Source: Oceanispirochaeta sp. M1
GTDB lineage: Bacteria; Spirochaetota; Spirochaetia; DSM-2461
Assembly (NCBI RefSeq): GCF_003346715.1
Contig: NZ_QQPQ01000022.1
Location: forward strand, 1-64,000
Direction of reading: 5' to 3'
DNA length: 64,000 nt
Of this stretch, positions 1 to 10,206 are shown piece after piece. The first letter of the stretch is position 1; every line of letters starts with the position of its first letter. The notes under the pieces were generated by a model, which had not been told where the DNA came from, did not search any database, and saw nothing but the letters and a program-made list of their open reading frames with translations. The translations under genes were made by a program, and so were the position numbers.

Positions 1-1446
1 AGCGTGGATCTTGAAGAGGCAGGATCAATTAAATCTTATTCCAAGACTCAATTGATCAGCAGTCTTGCTGTCGAGCCAACTCAAGATACGACAATATCTT
101 TTACGTCAACAGTCTATGATAGAGCCGATAATGAGCTCCCTGTAAGTGATAGCTCTATTACTTATGATAATGATGCACCCATTATCAGTTATTTAACCCT
201 CGCATTTACAGATAATAATACTATTGTCAGTGATGGAATCGTTGTTGATGGTGGGACGACCTATATCAATGGTTATGCGAATGATACGGATACTGATATA
301 TCACTAAGTGTTAATGATGGCAGTGGAGGCACGTCATTGTCGGATCTGGATGATAATTTCCGCGGTTATCAATATACTTTTGGTAGCTTTACTGGATCTG
401 AAACCAGTGCTGATGACATTAGTGCCGATTCTATCGACTATTCGACTTACTCGGCGGATGCTTTACAGGGAAGTAATACTCTTACGCTCCGGGTATATGA
501 TGAGGCAGGTAACTATGATGAAAAAACAATAGGTTTTACCCTGGATACAGAAAAAGAGAGTGCAATTGATTCAATTACTGGAATTGATACTGATGAAGTC
601 GTAATTACATTTAAGGATGCTTATCCCGGAGGCAGTAGTATAACCCTTGCGGATTCATTACCTCAAAATAAAACACCAGTTCTTTCTAGTGGGAATACTG
701 TATATACATACACTACTACTACATATGTTTTTAATGAGCAGAGCTATGTAATCTCGGATGATATATATCCAGATACTGCGGGTAACCCAAACTATACTGA
801 TTATACACTCACTTCAACTGGAGCTAATGCTGATTCAGGTCTATCCACCCCCATCATGACCCTCCAGCCGGATCTCATCCCTGATACTACCCCTACAAGC
901 TACAAATCAGTCAGAACCTATGACTATTCATCCAGTAATTCCATTAGAGCTGAAGAGGGTGAACAGTTTGTTTCGGCCGATATGTCTGAAATCAGTTCTC
1001 ATGAGAAGGCTAGTGCTTTTATGGCTTATCCTGTCAGTTACAGAAGAGGATCTGCCGCAGTTGATATACCTGTTCCTGATAGGATTATTGAAGATCTTGA
1101 TACCTCGGATACTGTTCTTAAGGGAGCAATGGATGAGATCGCCTTCAATGAAGCAGAATATGAAGCACAGCTCCAGAGTCTGATGACTCCGAAGTTGTCC
1201 AGAGCTCGTTTGAAAGATATGGTCAATGCATTAGAACCGGTTATTGTTGAACCTGAAACCATAACCGTATCGGCAACTCCATTCCTGATGGGTGCTGCAA
1301 CAGAGATTCAGGTTGTTGTGGGTACTGAGAGTGAAATAAGTGAAAAAACTTCGGGTGCACTGCTTATTCAGATTATGGGAGTATTGCTAATGGCTTTGCT
1401 TTCCATCGGATTTGTAATGGTTCTGAAGAAAATGAGTAAAACATGA
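1..1446 (+). CDS. Ig-like surface/periplasmic protein, C-terminal anchor (5' partial)
   Basis: The reading frame is open from base 1, so the 5' end lies outside the window; the GTG at base 4 is not needed as a start. The visible 480 residues are rich in Thr, Ser, Asp and Gly and contain stretches typical of Ig-like or cadherin-like beta-sandwich repeats (YDNDAPIISY and LRVYDEAGNYDEKTIGF resemble the ends of bacterial Ig-like units). A hydrophobic helix near residues 455-473 followed by KKMSKT suggests a C-terminal membrane anchor with a short positively charged tail. The stop codon overlaps the start of the next gene (ATGA), so the two are very likely translated together. No catalytic motif is visible. 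Role in an envelope structure is inference. Confidence 0.6.
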   Translation, partial: SVDLEEAGSIKSYSKTQLISSLAVEPTQDTTISFTSTVYDRADNELPVSDSSITYDNDAPIISYLTLAFTDNNTIVSDGIVVDGGTTYINGYANDTDTDISLSVNDGSGGTSLSDLDDNFRGYQYTFGSFTGSETSADDISADSIDYSTYSADALQGSNTLTLRVYDEAGNYDEKTIGFTLDTEKESAIDSITGIDTDEVVITFKDAYPGGSSITLADSLPQNKTPVLSSGNTVYTYTTTTYVFNEQSYVISDDIYPDTAGNPNYTDYTLTSTGANADSGLSTPIMTLQPDLIPDTTPTSYKSVRTYDYSSSNSIRAEEGEQFVSADMSEISSHEKASAFMAYPVSYRRGSAAVDIPVPDRIIEDLDTSDTVLKGAMDEIAFNEAEYEAQLQSLMTPKLSRARLKDMVNALEPVIVEPETITVSATPFLMGAATEIQVVVGTESEISEKTSGALLIQIMGVLLMALLSIGFVMVLKKMSKT

Positions 1447-4400
1447 AATCCTTGAAGCGGACTCAGATCCTGCTGTTATCTTTAATTATTCTCACGGTTG
1501 TACTGCTATTAGTGTTTAGAGATAAGTCTGCTGGTTTGGCGAAGACTCCTGAACCGGTAGAAGAGGCTGTTGCCGTATTGGAAGAGCCTCCTCAGGTCAT
1601 GGAGCCTGCTCCTGCTGTTGTCGAAGAGCCTCCTTTGGTCAGGGAAGAACTTGTTCTCCCAGAGGCTACTTTTGTTGAAGATGCTCCTGTTGTTATACAG
1701 GCTCTCCCCTATGATCAGCCCCCTCTTATGCCGGAACCCGGGGTAGAGTTAATTCTTGAAATAGGTCAATCTGCCATCCTTCCTGACGATTGGAAAAACT
1801 TTGTTACAAGATCATCAGAGAGTATTGAACCTCCGGGTAAAGACCCGGTTGTTCCTGAACCTGATGTGCCTGTTATTATTGCCGTTGAAGAACCCCGGGA
1901 GGAAATTCCTGAGGAAGTCCCTGTCATAATTGCTGCAGATGAACCTGTAGTTGTAATAATCCCGGAGGAAACTCCTGTAGAAGAACCTATGATTGTTATA
2001 GTTCCGGAGGAAACTCCTGTGGAAGAACCTATGGTTGTTATCGTCCCGGAAGAAACTCCTGTAGAAGAACCTATGGTTGTTATCGTCCCGGAGGAAACTC
2101 CCGTCGAAGAACCTATGGTTGTAATCGTTCCGGAGGAAACTCCCGTCGAAGAACCTATGGTTGTAATCGTTCCGGAGGAAACTCCAGTAGAAGAACCTAT
2201 GGTTGTAATCGTTCCGGAGGAAACTCCTGTAGAAGAACCAATGGTTGTTATAGTCCCGGAAGAAACTCCTGTAGAAGAACCAATGGTTGTTATAGTCCCG
2301 GAGGAAATCCCTGTAGAAGAACCTGTTCTGATTGTTGAAGAGGAACCTTTAGAAGAAGAGCCTGCGGCCCTTGTAATTGCTCCTCCCGAAGCTGAACCTG
2401 AAGAAATTGTGGTAGAAGAACTTGTAATTGAAGAGGCTGTTGAAGAAATAGTTGAAGTTCCAGTTGTTTTGATTGAAGGTCCCCGGATTCTGATAGACAG
2501 TCCCCGTCCTGATGGATATTACAGATCCTCCCTATTGCTGGAAGGAAAGTGTATTCCTGTAGAAGAAGGGGATGAAGATAGTCGTGTCCGCTCTCTGACC
2601 TGGAAGATCCCTGGCATGGGTGATTATACTAATACAGTTTTTATGGATGAAAACGGCAGTTTTCAGATGGATCTGATGACAGCCGGTCTTGAGGGGACTC
2701 AAGTTCTTATTCTGGAATCAGAAGACTTTGCAGGGCGTGTGAGTCGGCAGAGTTTTAACCTTCAGGATGGAAATCAGCCTCCTGGTATTGTGACAGATGT
2801 TGAAACTGCAGAGAGAAGCTACGGAGCTCTATTGGCTGTTAAAGGTCAGCTGATCGATCCTTATAAAGGAATTGCCGGGCTGGAGGGTATTCAGTCTCTG
2901 ACCTACAGGCTTGTTCCCCAGGATCGTGAACTGGGTAATGAGGCATTAAGCGGTTCGATCCGTGTGGAAAGTGACGGAAGCTTTAATATGGCCCTGAATA
3001 TGAAAGACCGGATGGGTGAGCAGATGCTCCAGCTGGAGGCCCGGGGGAATAATGATTCTCAGGAAACAGTGGTGATCCGTCTTGTTCCCGGAAGCGGAGA
3101 TATTCCGAGCTTTGCCATGGAGCCTCAGGATGGACGTCTTGTATTCTCATGGGAAGAAGTCAGCGGTGCTCTCGAGCAGAACCTCTATCTTAATAATAAT
3201 CCGGGTGTAGAACCCGATAAGAATCCTGTCGCCAGCTTCACTAATATTAAACCTCCCCTTGTTCTCGACAGAACTGTCAATGGAAGACTCTACAGGGCAA
3301 AACTTGAGATTCTGACTGAAGAGGGACGTTTCTGGTCAGAAGTGAGTGAGGCTGTACCTCTTGCTCCCGGCACATTGGATTTGAAAGCCGAGGGGGGATT
3401 TGAACAGGTCAGGCTGAGCTGGAATTCCATTTCTGCTGCCGACTCTTTCAGAATCTGGAGACGAACAGAGGATGAGGAAAAGTTTTCCCTCCTGGTGGAT
3501 AATCACAGGGGTCAGGAATATATCGATGCAACAGCCACCTATGGAGTGAGCTATTTCTACCGTATAGAACCTGCTGCGGTTTCAGGACCTTTGAGTTATG
3601 CCGTACCCGCAGCCAGTGTGGAATCTCCCTCAGAGAAGATTACTCTCTCCTCCCACTATAGACAGATTATTCCCGAGAAGATCTCGGTGCAGGGTGACTA
3701 TGCCTATATCGCTGCCGGTGACGGCGGTTTTCATATCATGGATATTTCAATTCCTCAGAAGCCTGAGAGCATCGGATTCCTTGATCAGAAGGGAGTCAAA
3801 GATGTCTATCTGGGTGAGGAATATGTATATCTGGCTTCCGGGGATGAGGGCTTTCAGGTTGTAAATATTGAAGAGCCCACCAGACCCTATACTGTAATGT
3901 CCCGTGTAACACCGGGGGCTCTTTCGGTAGCAGGAAGAGACAATTTTGTATTTCTGGCAGACAGCCAGCTTGGACTTCAGATCTTTGATATTTCAGACAG
4001 ACAGAATCCTCAGCGTCTCAGTACCATGCGTGATTTGAAAATTACACAGCTGGATCTGCAGGATTCCTATCTCTATGGTGCAATGGGTGATGACGGAATG
4101 GTCCTTGTGGATATTTCCAACCCCTACAGTCCCAGGCTTGTTAATACAATCGATGAATTTCCTGTTCATGACATTCTTGTAAAGGATGGTCTTATCTATC
4201 TGGCCTGCGGTTCTGAAGGGATGATTATCTATGAAAAGAGATCGGAATCTGAATGGAATGAGCTGAGCCGTTTTGCCAGCCGTGATGCCCGCATGATCCG
4301 TCTATGGGAAGACTATGCCATGATTGCTGATGGAAAGGGCGGAATGAAGGCAGTTGATGTGAGCCGTCCTGAAGATCCCCGGAATTTCGGTATCTTCGGC

Positions 4401-5375
4401 GGTACTGAGGTCAAGGCTCTGGCCATGGCCGATGATTATGCACTTCTTGCGGATATCGGCGGTCTGAAGGTTGTCCGGACATACCTTTTCGGTCAGTCCT
4501 TTGTACAGCACAACTGGGTTACTCCCGGTAAGGCTTACGGTGTCATTGCAGATGGCCAAAGGCTCTGGGTTACTGACAGGCAGGGCGGAGTTTCAGTATA
4601 TCAGGCAGGCAGTCCGGCCAATATGAATGAGACGAGTCTCCTCAGACGTTTTGATACAGATTTTGCAGAGGATATTCTCATAAAGGATGATGTCCTTTAT
4701 GTGGCAGACGGCCCGGGAGGAGTTAAACTCTTCAGGCTCTCCGATTCATCCCCCGAACCCATGCTGGTTCACCCTGTTACCGGCCGTGCCAGACGGATTA
4801 TTCCCTACGGTTCACAGCTTGCTGTTATCTCATCGGGTGAAGGGCTGATCTTTCTTGATGAAGATACAGGGGGCAGTCATAATCTGACATATGCTTCACG
4901 CTTCTATTCAACAGATCCCCGGGATGCGGCATTCTATGGAACAAGTCTGTTTCTGGGTGATAATAAAGATGGTCTTATTCTGGCTGAGAAGCTGGATGAT
5001 CAGTTTATGGAAACTGAGCGTTTTACAGAGTACCTGGGAATCAGGCAGCTGATGATCAGGGGCGATATTCTTTACGTTCTCCATAAAAAGGGTGTCACAT
5101 TGCTGGATATCAGGAATCCTGAACATCCTGTTATCAAGGCTGTGATTTCCAGTAATGATGCTGAAAGCATGCAGTATAAGGGTGATCTATTCTATCTGTC
5201 AGAGGGAATTATGGGACTGTCAGTGTATAGGATTGATGATGCGCTGCAGCCTCTGAAAGTGTCTCTCTGTGAAGATGTTTTTGCTGTGGATGCCGCCCCG
5301 TCAGGCTCATATGCCTATGTTGCTGATATGGACGGCATTTCTGTATTGAAGGTCATAGTTCCCGAGTGGAAGTAA
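1443..5375 (+). CDS. Membrane-anchored Pro/Glu stalk protein with LVIVD-type beta-propeller
   Basis: 1310 residues. Residues 7-24 form an uncleaved-looking hydrophobic anchor (LLLSLIILTVVLLLVF). Residues about 30-345 are a Pro/Glu/Val-rich stalk, including eight 14-residue repeats (178-289, unit PVEEPMVVIVPEET). Residues about 346-640 look like Ig-like beta-sandwich domains, about 647-719 resembles a fibronectin type III domain, and from about 739 to the end there are successive LVIVD-type repeats (GDYAYIAAGDGGFHIMDIS, GEEYVYLASGDEGFQVVNIE, DSYLYGAMGDDGMVLVDIS), which are known to fold as beta-propeller blades. The architecture resembles TonB-like proteins only in having an inner-membrane anchor and a rigid acidic/proline spacer; there is no TonB C-terminal domain. 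Coupled to the preceding gene by a 4-base overlap. Function unknown; a periplasm-spanning scaffold or adhesion/assembly protein is inference. Confidence 0.75.
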   Translation: MKSLKRTQILLLSLIILTVVLLLVFRDKSAGLAKTPEPVEEAVAVLEEPPQVMEPAPAVVEEPPLVREELVLPEATFVEDAPVVIQALPYDQPPLMPEPGVELILEIGQSAILPDDWKNFVTRSSESIEPPGKDPVVPEPDVPVIIAVEEPREEIPEEVPVIIAADEPVVVIIPEETPVEEPMIVIVPEETPVEEPMVVIVPEETPVEEPMVVIVPEETPVEEPMVVIVPEETPVEEPMVVIVPEETPVEEPMVVIVPEETPVEEPMVVIVPEETPVEEPMVVIVPEEIPVEEPVLIVEEEPLEEEPAALVIAPPEAEPEEIVVEELVIEEAVEEIVEVPVVLIEGPRILIDSPRPDGYYRSSLLLEGKCIPVEEGDEDSRVRSLTWKIPGMGDYTNTVFMDENGSFQMDLMTAGLEGTQVLILESEDFAGRVSRQSFNLQDGNQPPGIVTDVETAERSYGALLAVKGQLIDPYKGIAGLEGIQSLTYRLVPQDRELGNEALSGSIRVESDGSFNMALNMKDRMGEQMLQLEARGNNDSQETVVIRLVPGSGDIPSFAMEPQDGRLVFSWEEVSGALEQNLYLNNNPGVEPDKNPVASFTNIKPPLVLDRTVNGRLYRAKLEILTEEGRFWSEVSEAVPLAPGTLDLKAEGGFEQVRLSWNSISAADSFRIWRRTEDEEKFSLLVDNHRGQEYIDATATYGVSYFYRIEPAAVSGPLSYAVPAASVESPSEKITLSSHYRQIIPEKISVQGDYAYIAAGDGGFHIMDISIPQKPESIGFLDQKGVKDVYLGEEYVYLASGDEGFQVVNIEEPTRPYTVMSRVTPGALSVAGRDNFVFLADSQLGLQIFDISDRQNPQRLSTMRDLKITQLDLQDSYLYGAMGDDGMVLVDISNPYSPRLVNTIDEFPVHDILVKDGLIYLACGSEGMIIYEKRSESEWNELSRFASRDARMIRLWEDYAMIADGKGGMKAVDVSRPEDPRNFGIFGGTEVKALAMADDYALLADIGGLKVVRTYLFGQSFVQHNWVTPGKAYGVIADGQRLWVTDRQGGVSVYQAGSPANMNETSLLRRFDTDFAEDILIKDDVLYVADGPGGVKLFRLSDSSPEPMLVHPVTGRARRIIPYGSQLAVISSGEGLIFLDEDTGGSHNLTYASRFYSTDPRDAAFYGTSLFLGDNKDGLILAEKLDDQFMETERFTEYLGIRQLMIRGDILYVLHKKGVTLLDIRNPEHPVIKAVISSNDAESMQYKGDLFYLSEGIMGLSVYRIDDALQPLKVSLCEDVFAVDAAPSGSYAYVADMDGISVLKVIVPEWK
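1974..2309 (+). repeat. Eight tandem 42-bp coding repeats (Pro/Glu stalk)
   Basis: Eight in-frame 42-base units starting at 1974, 2016, 2058, 2100, 2142, 2184, 2226 and 2268 encode PVEEPMVVIVPEET (unit 1 has MI, unit 8 ends in EEI). A partial degenerate unit precedes and another follows. Units 4 and 5 are identical; apart from the MI/MV and EET/EEI changes, differences are at third codon positions. This is a within-gene minisatellite and a likely site of copy-number variation. Confidence 0.95.
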
Positions 5376-5376
5376 G

Positions 5377-5799
5377 TCAGATTTTTTTCATATCCGGGTC
5401 TTCCGCCGGATTATGAGTCTTCATATACTCATGTTCCTCAGACACATGATTGATGTACTCCTGGAGTGTCCACTTCAGTGATGTCTGAGTCACCATTGCA
5501 AAAACAATGTCCTGGGGTTCTGCAGAGATTGATTTTACTGCCCGCATTATAGAGATAGCCCTTGGTTTGGCGGCGACTCCCATAATTACAACTCTGTGCC
5601 CTTCGCGAAGGGGATTGCCGCCAACTGTTTTCCCCTCAAAAAGAGATTCCAGCAGTGCTTCCATCTTCATTTTTGTCATCTCATCGGTCATGGGAGCAAA
5701 GCTTGTTTGAAACTCTCCACCCTCGGCAGATATTATTTCCAGGGCCTGAGCCGCCTGTTCTTTTGTAAAACCTCTTAAAAGGCAAATTTCCTGTACCAT
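5377..5799 (-). CDS. DUF3783-like small protein
   Basis: 140 residues, no signal peptide or membrane segment. The central block (TDEMTKMKMEALLESL, then HRVVIMGVAAKPRAISIMRAVKSI) and the C-terminal WTLQEYINHVSEEHEYMK fit my recollection of the DUF3783 family seen in spirochaetes and clostridia; a profile search would settle this. It reads convergently toward the large stalk-protein gene, with one base between the stop codons, and divergently from clpB. The start ATG has AAGGA upstream at a workable distance. No function is known to me. Confidence 0.6.
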   Translation of the reverse strand: MVQEICLLRGFTKEQAAQALEIISAEGGEFQTSFAPMTDEMTKMKMEALLESLFEGKTVGGNPLREGHRVVIMGVAAKPRAISIMRAVKSISAEPQDIVFAMVTQTSLKWTLQEYINHVSEEHEYMKTHNPAEDPDMKKI

Positions 5800-5970
5800 T
5801 TTTTAGTCCTTGTTTCTCACTGCTTCCTACCGGGACAGTGGAGGGGGAATAATGCAAATGTACTCCTTTTTTTCTCTCCTTTCCAATGAAATCGTTCTTC
5901 TTATTTGACCCGGCGCTCTTCCGGCAGTATTTTAAAGCTATACTATCTATAATTCCTGACGGAGGAAAAT

Positions 5971-8550
5971 ATGGCCCCCCAGAATTTTACAGTAAAAGCT
6001 CAGGAAGCAATTTCAGAAGCTTCCCGTCTGGCTCAGAAATACAATCACACTCTTATCGATGAGGAACATCTGCTCCTGGCACTGATGGAGCAGGTAGACG
6101 GAGTCATTCCGCCTCTTATGGACCGCCTGGGTATTCACAAGGAATCCCTTCAGGATGAACTGGTCTCAGCGCTCCAGTCAAAACCAAGAGCCTATGGTGA
6201 TACCATGGAAAGTTCGGCCGCTCCTGCATTAAGAAAGATCTTCATGCAGGCGGAACAGGAAGCCGGCAATTTAAAGGATGAGTTTATCTCCACTGAGCAT
6301 CTGCTTCTGGCTCTCTCTGTTTCAAAGGGGATCGGCAGTAAAATGCTGCAGCGCCACGGAGTCAGTAAAGATGCGGTTCTGCAGGCTCTTGTCTCCATAC
6401 GGGGGTCCCATCGGGTTACCTCAGAGAATCCTGAAACCCAGTACCAGGTACTGGACCGCTACTGCCGGGATCTGACTGCCCTCGCCAGACAGGACAAACT
6501 TGATCCTGTTATCGGCCGGGATGAGGAGATTCGCCGTGTAATGCAGGTTCTCTGCCGCCGTACTAAGAACAATCCCGTACTGATCGGGGAGCCCGGTGTT
6601 GGTAAGACCGCCATAGCTGAAGGCCTTGCCCTGCGTATTGTGGAGGGGGATGTTCCCGATTCACTCAAGGATAAAAAGCTTCTGGCCCTGGATCTCGGCT
6701 CCCTTGTTGCAGGTGCGAAATTCCGCGGGGAATTTGAAGAGCGCCTAAAGGCCGTTATTAAGGAGATCACCGATGCCAACGGACAAATTATTCTCTTTAT
6801 AGATGAACTTCACTCCCTTATGGGGGCTGGCGCCGCCGAGGGGTCTACGGATGCATCCAATCTTCTGAAACCCGCACTGGCCAGAGGAGAGCTACGGACC
6901 GTGGGGGCAACCACCCTGGATGAATACCGAAAGCATATCGAGAAAGATCCGGCGTTTGAAAGACGCTTTCAGCAGGTCTATACCGCGGAACCAAGTGTTG
7001 AAGATTCTATTACAATTCTGCGTGGAATCAAGGAACGGTATGAGGTACACCACGGTGTACGTATCAGGGATGAAGCCCTGATCTCAGCAGCTGTTCTATC
7101 AGACCGCTATATAACTTCACGTTTTCTCCCGGACAAGGCCATTGACCTGGTTGATGAAGCCGCCAGCCGTCTGAAGATGGAAATTGAGAGTCAGCCCCTG
7201 GAGCTGGACCGTCTGCAGCGGAAGATACTGCAGCTGGAAATCGAGAAGCAGTCCCTCTCCTCTGAGCCCGATGCGGCATCTAAGGAGAGGCTGGCAGTCA
7301 TTCAGAAGACTTTGAGTAATCTCCAGGTAGACAGAGATGCTCTCCATCTGCAGTGGCAGAATGAGAAGGGAGTTATTTCCGGTATACGTGACATCAACTC
7401 AAAACTGGAAGATCTGAAGCGTCAGGAAGCCCAGTATGAGAGAGAAGGTAATCTGGCGGGAGCAGCAGAAATCAAGCACGGTGCCATTCCCCAGGCTCAG
7501 ACCGAACTGGCTGCCGCTTCTATGGAGCTTCAGCGAATTCAGGGAGAAAAAAGTCTGCTGAGAGAAGAAGTCCGTGAAGAGGATATCGCCAGGGTAGTCT
7601 CCACATGGACCGGTATTCCTGTGGACAAGATGCTCTCCTCTGAGAAGGAAAAATACCTGGTTCTTGAAGAGATCCTCTCAAAACGTGTGATTGGACAGGA
7701 GTCAGCCGTACAGACTGTCTCTGATGCTATCAGGAGGAACAAGAGCGGCCTCTCCGACCTGGGCAGGCCCTTGGGGTCATTTATCTTTCTAGGACCCACA
7801 GGAGTGGGAAAAACAGAGCTGGCCAAGACTTTGGCAGATTTTCTTTTCAATGATGAAAAGTCTCTGACCAGGTTAGATATGAGTGAGTATATGGAGAAGT
7901 TCTCCGTCTCCCGCCTGGTAGGAGCTCCTCCGGGATATGTGGGTTATGAGGAAGGGGGACAGCTTACCGAAGCCGTACGCCGCCGTCCCTATTCAGTCGT
8001 ACTTTTTGACGAGATTGAGAAGGCACATCCCGATGTATTCAATATTCTTTTGCAGCTTCTTGATGACGGACGCCTGACAGACAGCCAGGGCAGGGTTGTC
8101 GATTTCAGGAATGCCATCATTATCATGACCAGCAACCTGGGTTCTGAAATAATTATGGAGAAGGGGACAGGAACCGAAACAAACAAATTGCTCCAGGATC
8201 TTTTGAAACGGACTTTCAAGCCCGAGTTCCTGAACAGAATTGATGATATTATTACATTTAACAGCTTGCAGAAAGAGCATATCAGAGGAATCGTACGTCT
8301 CCTGACTGCTCAGCTCACTGAGCGTCTGAAAGAGAAGAAGATGAAATTTGATATCAGTGATGATGCCCTGGACTGGCTGGCGGAAGAGGGATTTGATCCT
8401 GCCTTCGGAGCCCGTCCCTTAAGAAGAGCCGTTCAGAATCTGATTCAAAATCCTCTTTCAAAGGAGCTGCTTAAAGGAACTTTTCTTGAAGGGGATACGG
8501 TGTATTGCAGAAAAGAAGGGGATCAGCTGGTTTTTAAAACAGAAATTTAA
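5971..8550 (+). CDS. clpB: ATP-dependent chaperone ClpB
   Basis: 859 residues, the normal ClpB length. ClpB is a cytosolic hexameric AAA+ disaggregase that works with DnaK/DnaJ to pull proteins out of aggregates. Visible parts: two N-terminal Clp repeats (about 1-150), first AAA+ module with Walker [10 protein letters not shown] at 206-214 and Walker B LFIDELH, the long coiled-coil middle domain (about 410-525) that separates ClpB from ClpA/ClpC, the second AAA+ module with GPTGVGKTE at 608-616 and [14 protein letters not shown], and the C-terminal ClpB D2-small domain ([11 protein letters not shown]). Start chosen at ATG 5971, preceded by a strong GGAGG. No CIRCE inverted repeat is visible upstream, so HrcA control is not supported by this sequence. 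Monocistronic, convergent with the next gene. Confidence 0.97.
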   Translation: MAPQNFTVKAQEAISEASRLAQKYNHTLIDEEHLLLALMEQVDGVIPPLMDRLGIHKESLQDELVSALQSKPRAYGDTMESSAAPALRKIFMQAEQEAGNLKDEFISTEHLLLALSVSKGIGSKMLQRHGVSKDAVLQALVSIRGSHRVTSENPETQYQVLDRYCRDLTALARQDKLDPVIGRDEEIRRVMQVLCRRTKNNPVLIGEPGVGKTAIAEGLALRIVEGDVPDSLKDKKLLALDLGSLVAGAKFRGEFEERLKAVIKEITDANGQIILFIDELHSLMGAGAAEGSTDASNLLKPALARGELRTVGATTLDEYRKHIEKDPAFERRFQQVYTAEPSVEDSITILRGIKERYEVHHGVRIRDEALISAAVLSDRYITSRFLPDKAIDLVDEAASRLKMEIESQPLELDRLQRKILQLEIEKQSLSSEPDAASKERLAVIQKTLSNLQVDRDALHLQWQNEKGVISGIRDINSKLEDLKRQEAQYEREGNLAGAAEIKHGAIPQAQTELAAASMELQRIQGEKSLLREEVREEDIARVVSTWTGIPVDKMLSSEKEKYLVLEEILSKRVIGQESAVQTVSDAIRRNKSGLSDLGRPLGSFIFLGPTGVGKTELAKTLADFLFNDEKSLTRLDMSEYMEKFSVSRLVGAPPGYVGYEEGGQLTEAVRRRPYSVVLFDEIEKAHPDVFNILLQLLDDGRLTDSQGRVVDFRNAIIIMTSNLGSEIIMEKGTGTETNKLLQDLLKRTFKPEFLNRIDDIITFNSLQKEHIRGIVRLLTAQLTERLKEKKMKFDISDDALDWLAEEGFDPAFGARPLRRAVQNLIQNPLSKELLKGTFLEGDTVYCRKEGDQLVFKTEI

Positions 8551-8596
8551 TTCTTGATTATAGACGGCGTCTGGGAGAAATCCCGGCCTGAATGAA

Positions 8597-10132
8597 TCAG
8601 CGTCTAAGATAGGAAAGAGTGGGGGGGAGGACGATGTTGTTTCCGAACTTGTCCTCTCCGTAGCCGTGGTTGGCCAGGGTCTCAAGATCCTGAAGGACTC
8701 TTTTGTCTCCCTTGAAGCTGACCGTCGTATCACTGACAATATCGATTTTACCCATAGCCAGATAGAGAGCAATTCCTCTCTTGGAAAACTCACCAAGAGT
8801 CTCATTCTCCAATGGAGTCAGGTCCTCAAATGAAAAGTTATTGTCGTAGATCATTATTTTCTGTTTTTCCAGAAGATCCAGAAATACGATTCTCAGAATC
8901 TTTTTCATCAGGGGAACATCATACTGTGCCGAAATATCCTGGGCAATCAGTTTATGGGTTACCAGGCACTGGGAAACACTCTTCCGTTTGACCTGATTGA
9001 TCTCCTCATTGGCTCTGAACAGTTCCAGAGGCATGGAGGCGTTATACTCATTATTTCCCAGCATCATGGTCACATCACTTCCGTAATGAACAACAATCTT
9101 TGCTATCAGAGTAGAGGGCCGCACATGGAATCCTCTGTAATTGGGGATGGGAACTTTGATCTCTCCCATCTCGGCGTAATGCTTCAGAATTTCCTTACAT
9201 AGTTTCTGTGAAGCAAGAATATAACGCTCTGGAAAGGAGATGAAGTACTGCATCAGATGTGTGAGCAGCTCCTTATCCTGTACCGGAGCAGTGAGCACTG
9301 TCTTTTCATGAAAATACAGGCTGTGTCTTTCATAGTAATGGGTCATGTTTGTGGCGCATTCCAGCAGGTGGTAGACCACGGATATATGTCCTCGAAGTAC
9401 GGGGAGGCTGGGATCTTTCTGGGCTACATCGGAACCCGAAAGGTATGTGTCATAAAGGGATTGCAGATTATGAAACTTATTTTCAAGAAGTCTCAGTTTC
9501 TCTTCGGAAACCTCTTCGGGAATGGCCGCACTGTACTCTTCCTCATTCAGCTTCTTGTAGATTTTAAGCATGATACTCTCTTCTGCAAGATTCAGAAATG
9601 AAGTTGCCAGATAAACTGCGGTTTTACCGGGGTATTCAGATGCCTTTCTGATTCTGTCTGAATGCAGACGTCCCAGAACTTCATTTTCACCGAAGCGGTA
9701 TGAGCTCATTGGTTTAAGATCATGATTGATATCCAGGCTTTCATTCAGCCGGCATATCTCTTTACAGGATTTCATCAGTATGCTGAAAATTGATGCGATC
9801 ATACGATCTGTAGCATCAGCAAAGTTCTCATCCAGCTGAACAAGATTGTAAGAGGGGGCTGCGTTTTTTATATGAAGAAGGCTGTAGCCTACCTTTGAGA
9901 AGGCCTTGATAACAGCGGTGATTTTTCTTAAAGGACTCCATTGGTCATTATGCTGAGCCCCGTAGGCATCCAGAAGTTCCTCACAGCGTGAGGATTCCAG
10001 ATACAGGCGCCCCAGCAGGGGTCTGTTGACTTCTTCAGCCCTGTATTCACTGAGTCCTGTAGATATGGACAGCAGATCCTGCAGGTCTTCTGCAATGGAT
10101 GTCTTAAATGCTTGATTCTCTATTGTTTGCAT
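8597..10132 (-). CDS. Large protein with an embedded HPr-like phosphocarrier domain
   Basis: 511 residues, mostly helical, with no signal peptide. Residues about 323-380 match the HPr fold signature: GFHVRPS at 334-340 corresponds to GLHARPA of HPr, placing His336 at the phosphorylated histidine, followed by the expected helix and a strand pair and NASMPLELF near the regulatory-serine region. HPr carries phosphate from EI to EIIA in the PTS or regulates by Ser phosphorylation. Here the domain sits between an N-terminal region of about 320 residues I do not recognise and a C-terminal part of about 130 residues (FSKRGIALYLAMGKIDIVSDTTVSFKGD) that I also do not recognise. The next gene downstream on the same strand encodes a phosphoesterase. 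It could be a signalling rather than a transport protein. HPr assignment is by motif only. Confidence 0.65.
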   Translation of the reverse strand: MQTIENQAFKTSIAEDLQDLLSISTGLSEYRAEEVNRPLLGRLYLESSRCEELLDAYGAQHNDQWSPLRKITAVIKAFSKVGYSLLHIKNAAPSYNLVQLDENFADATDRMIASIFSILMKSCKEICRLNESLDINHDLKPMSSYRFGENEVLGRLHSDRIRKASEYPGKTAVYLATSFLNLAEESIMLKIYKKLNEEEYSAAIPEEVSEEKLRLLENKFHNLQSLYDTYLSGSDVAQKDPSLPVLRGHISVVYHLLECATNMTHYYERHSLYFHEKTVLTAPVQDKELLTHLMQYFISFPERYILASQKLCKEILKHYAEMGEIKVPIPNYRGFHVRPSTLIAKIVVHYGSDVTMMLGNNEYNASMPLELFRANEEINQVKRKSVSQCLVTHKLIAQDISAQYDVPLMKKILRIVFLDLLEKQKIMIYDNNFSFEDLTPLENETLGEFSKRGIALYLAMGKIDIVSDTTVSFKGDKRVLQDLETLANHGYGEDKFGNNIVLPPTLSYLRR

Positions 10133-10206
10133 ACTTTCATCTTTGGAACCTGTCTTAATAATTAAATTAAAACCGGAGATTCTGCAATGCTTTTCAGACT
10201 CTTTCT

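Noticed and set aside
1974-2309. CRISPR-like tandem array
   Set aside because: Units are contiguous without spacers and encode an in-frame protein repeat.
5800-5970. CIRCE operator upstream of clpB
   Set aside because: No TTAGCACTC/GAGTGCTAA inverted repeat is present.
8951-9601. Plus-strand reading frames opposite the HPr-like gene
   Set aside because: They are shadows of the minus-strand gene, lacking ribosome sites and recognisable motifs.
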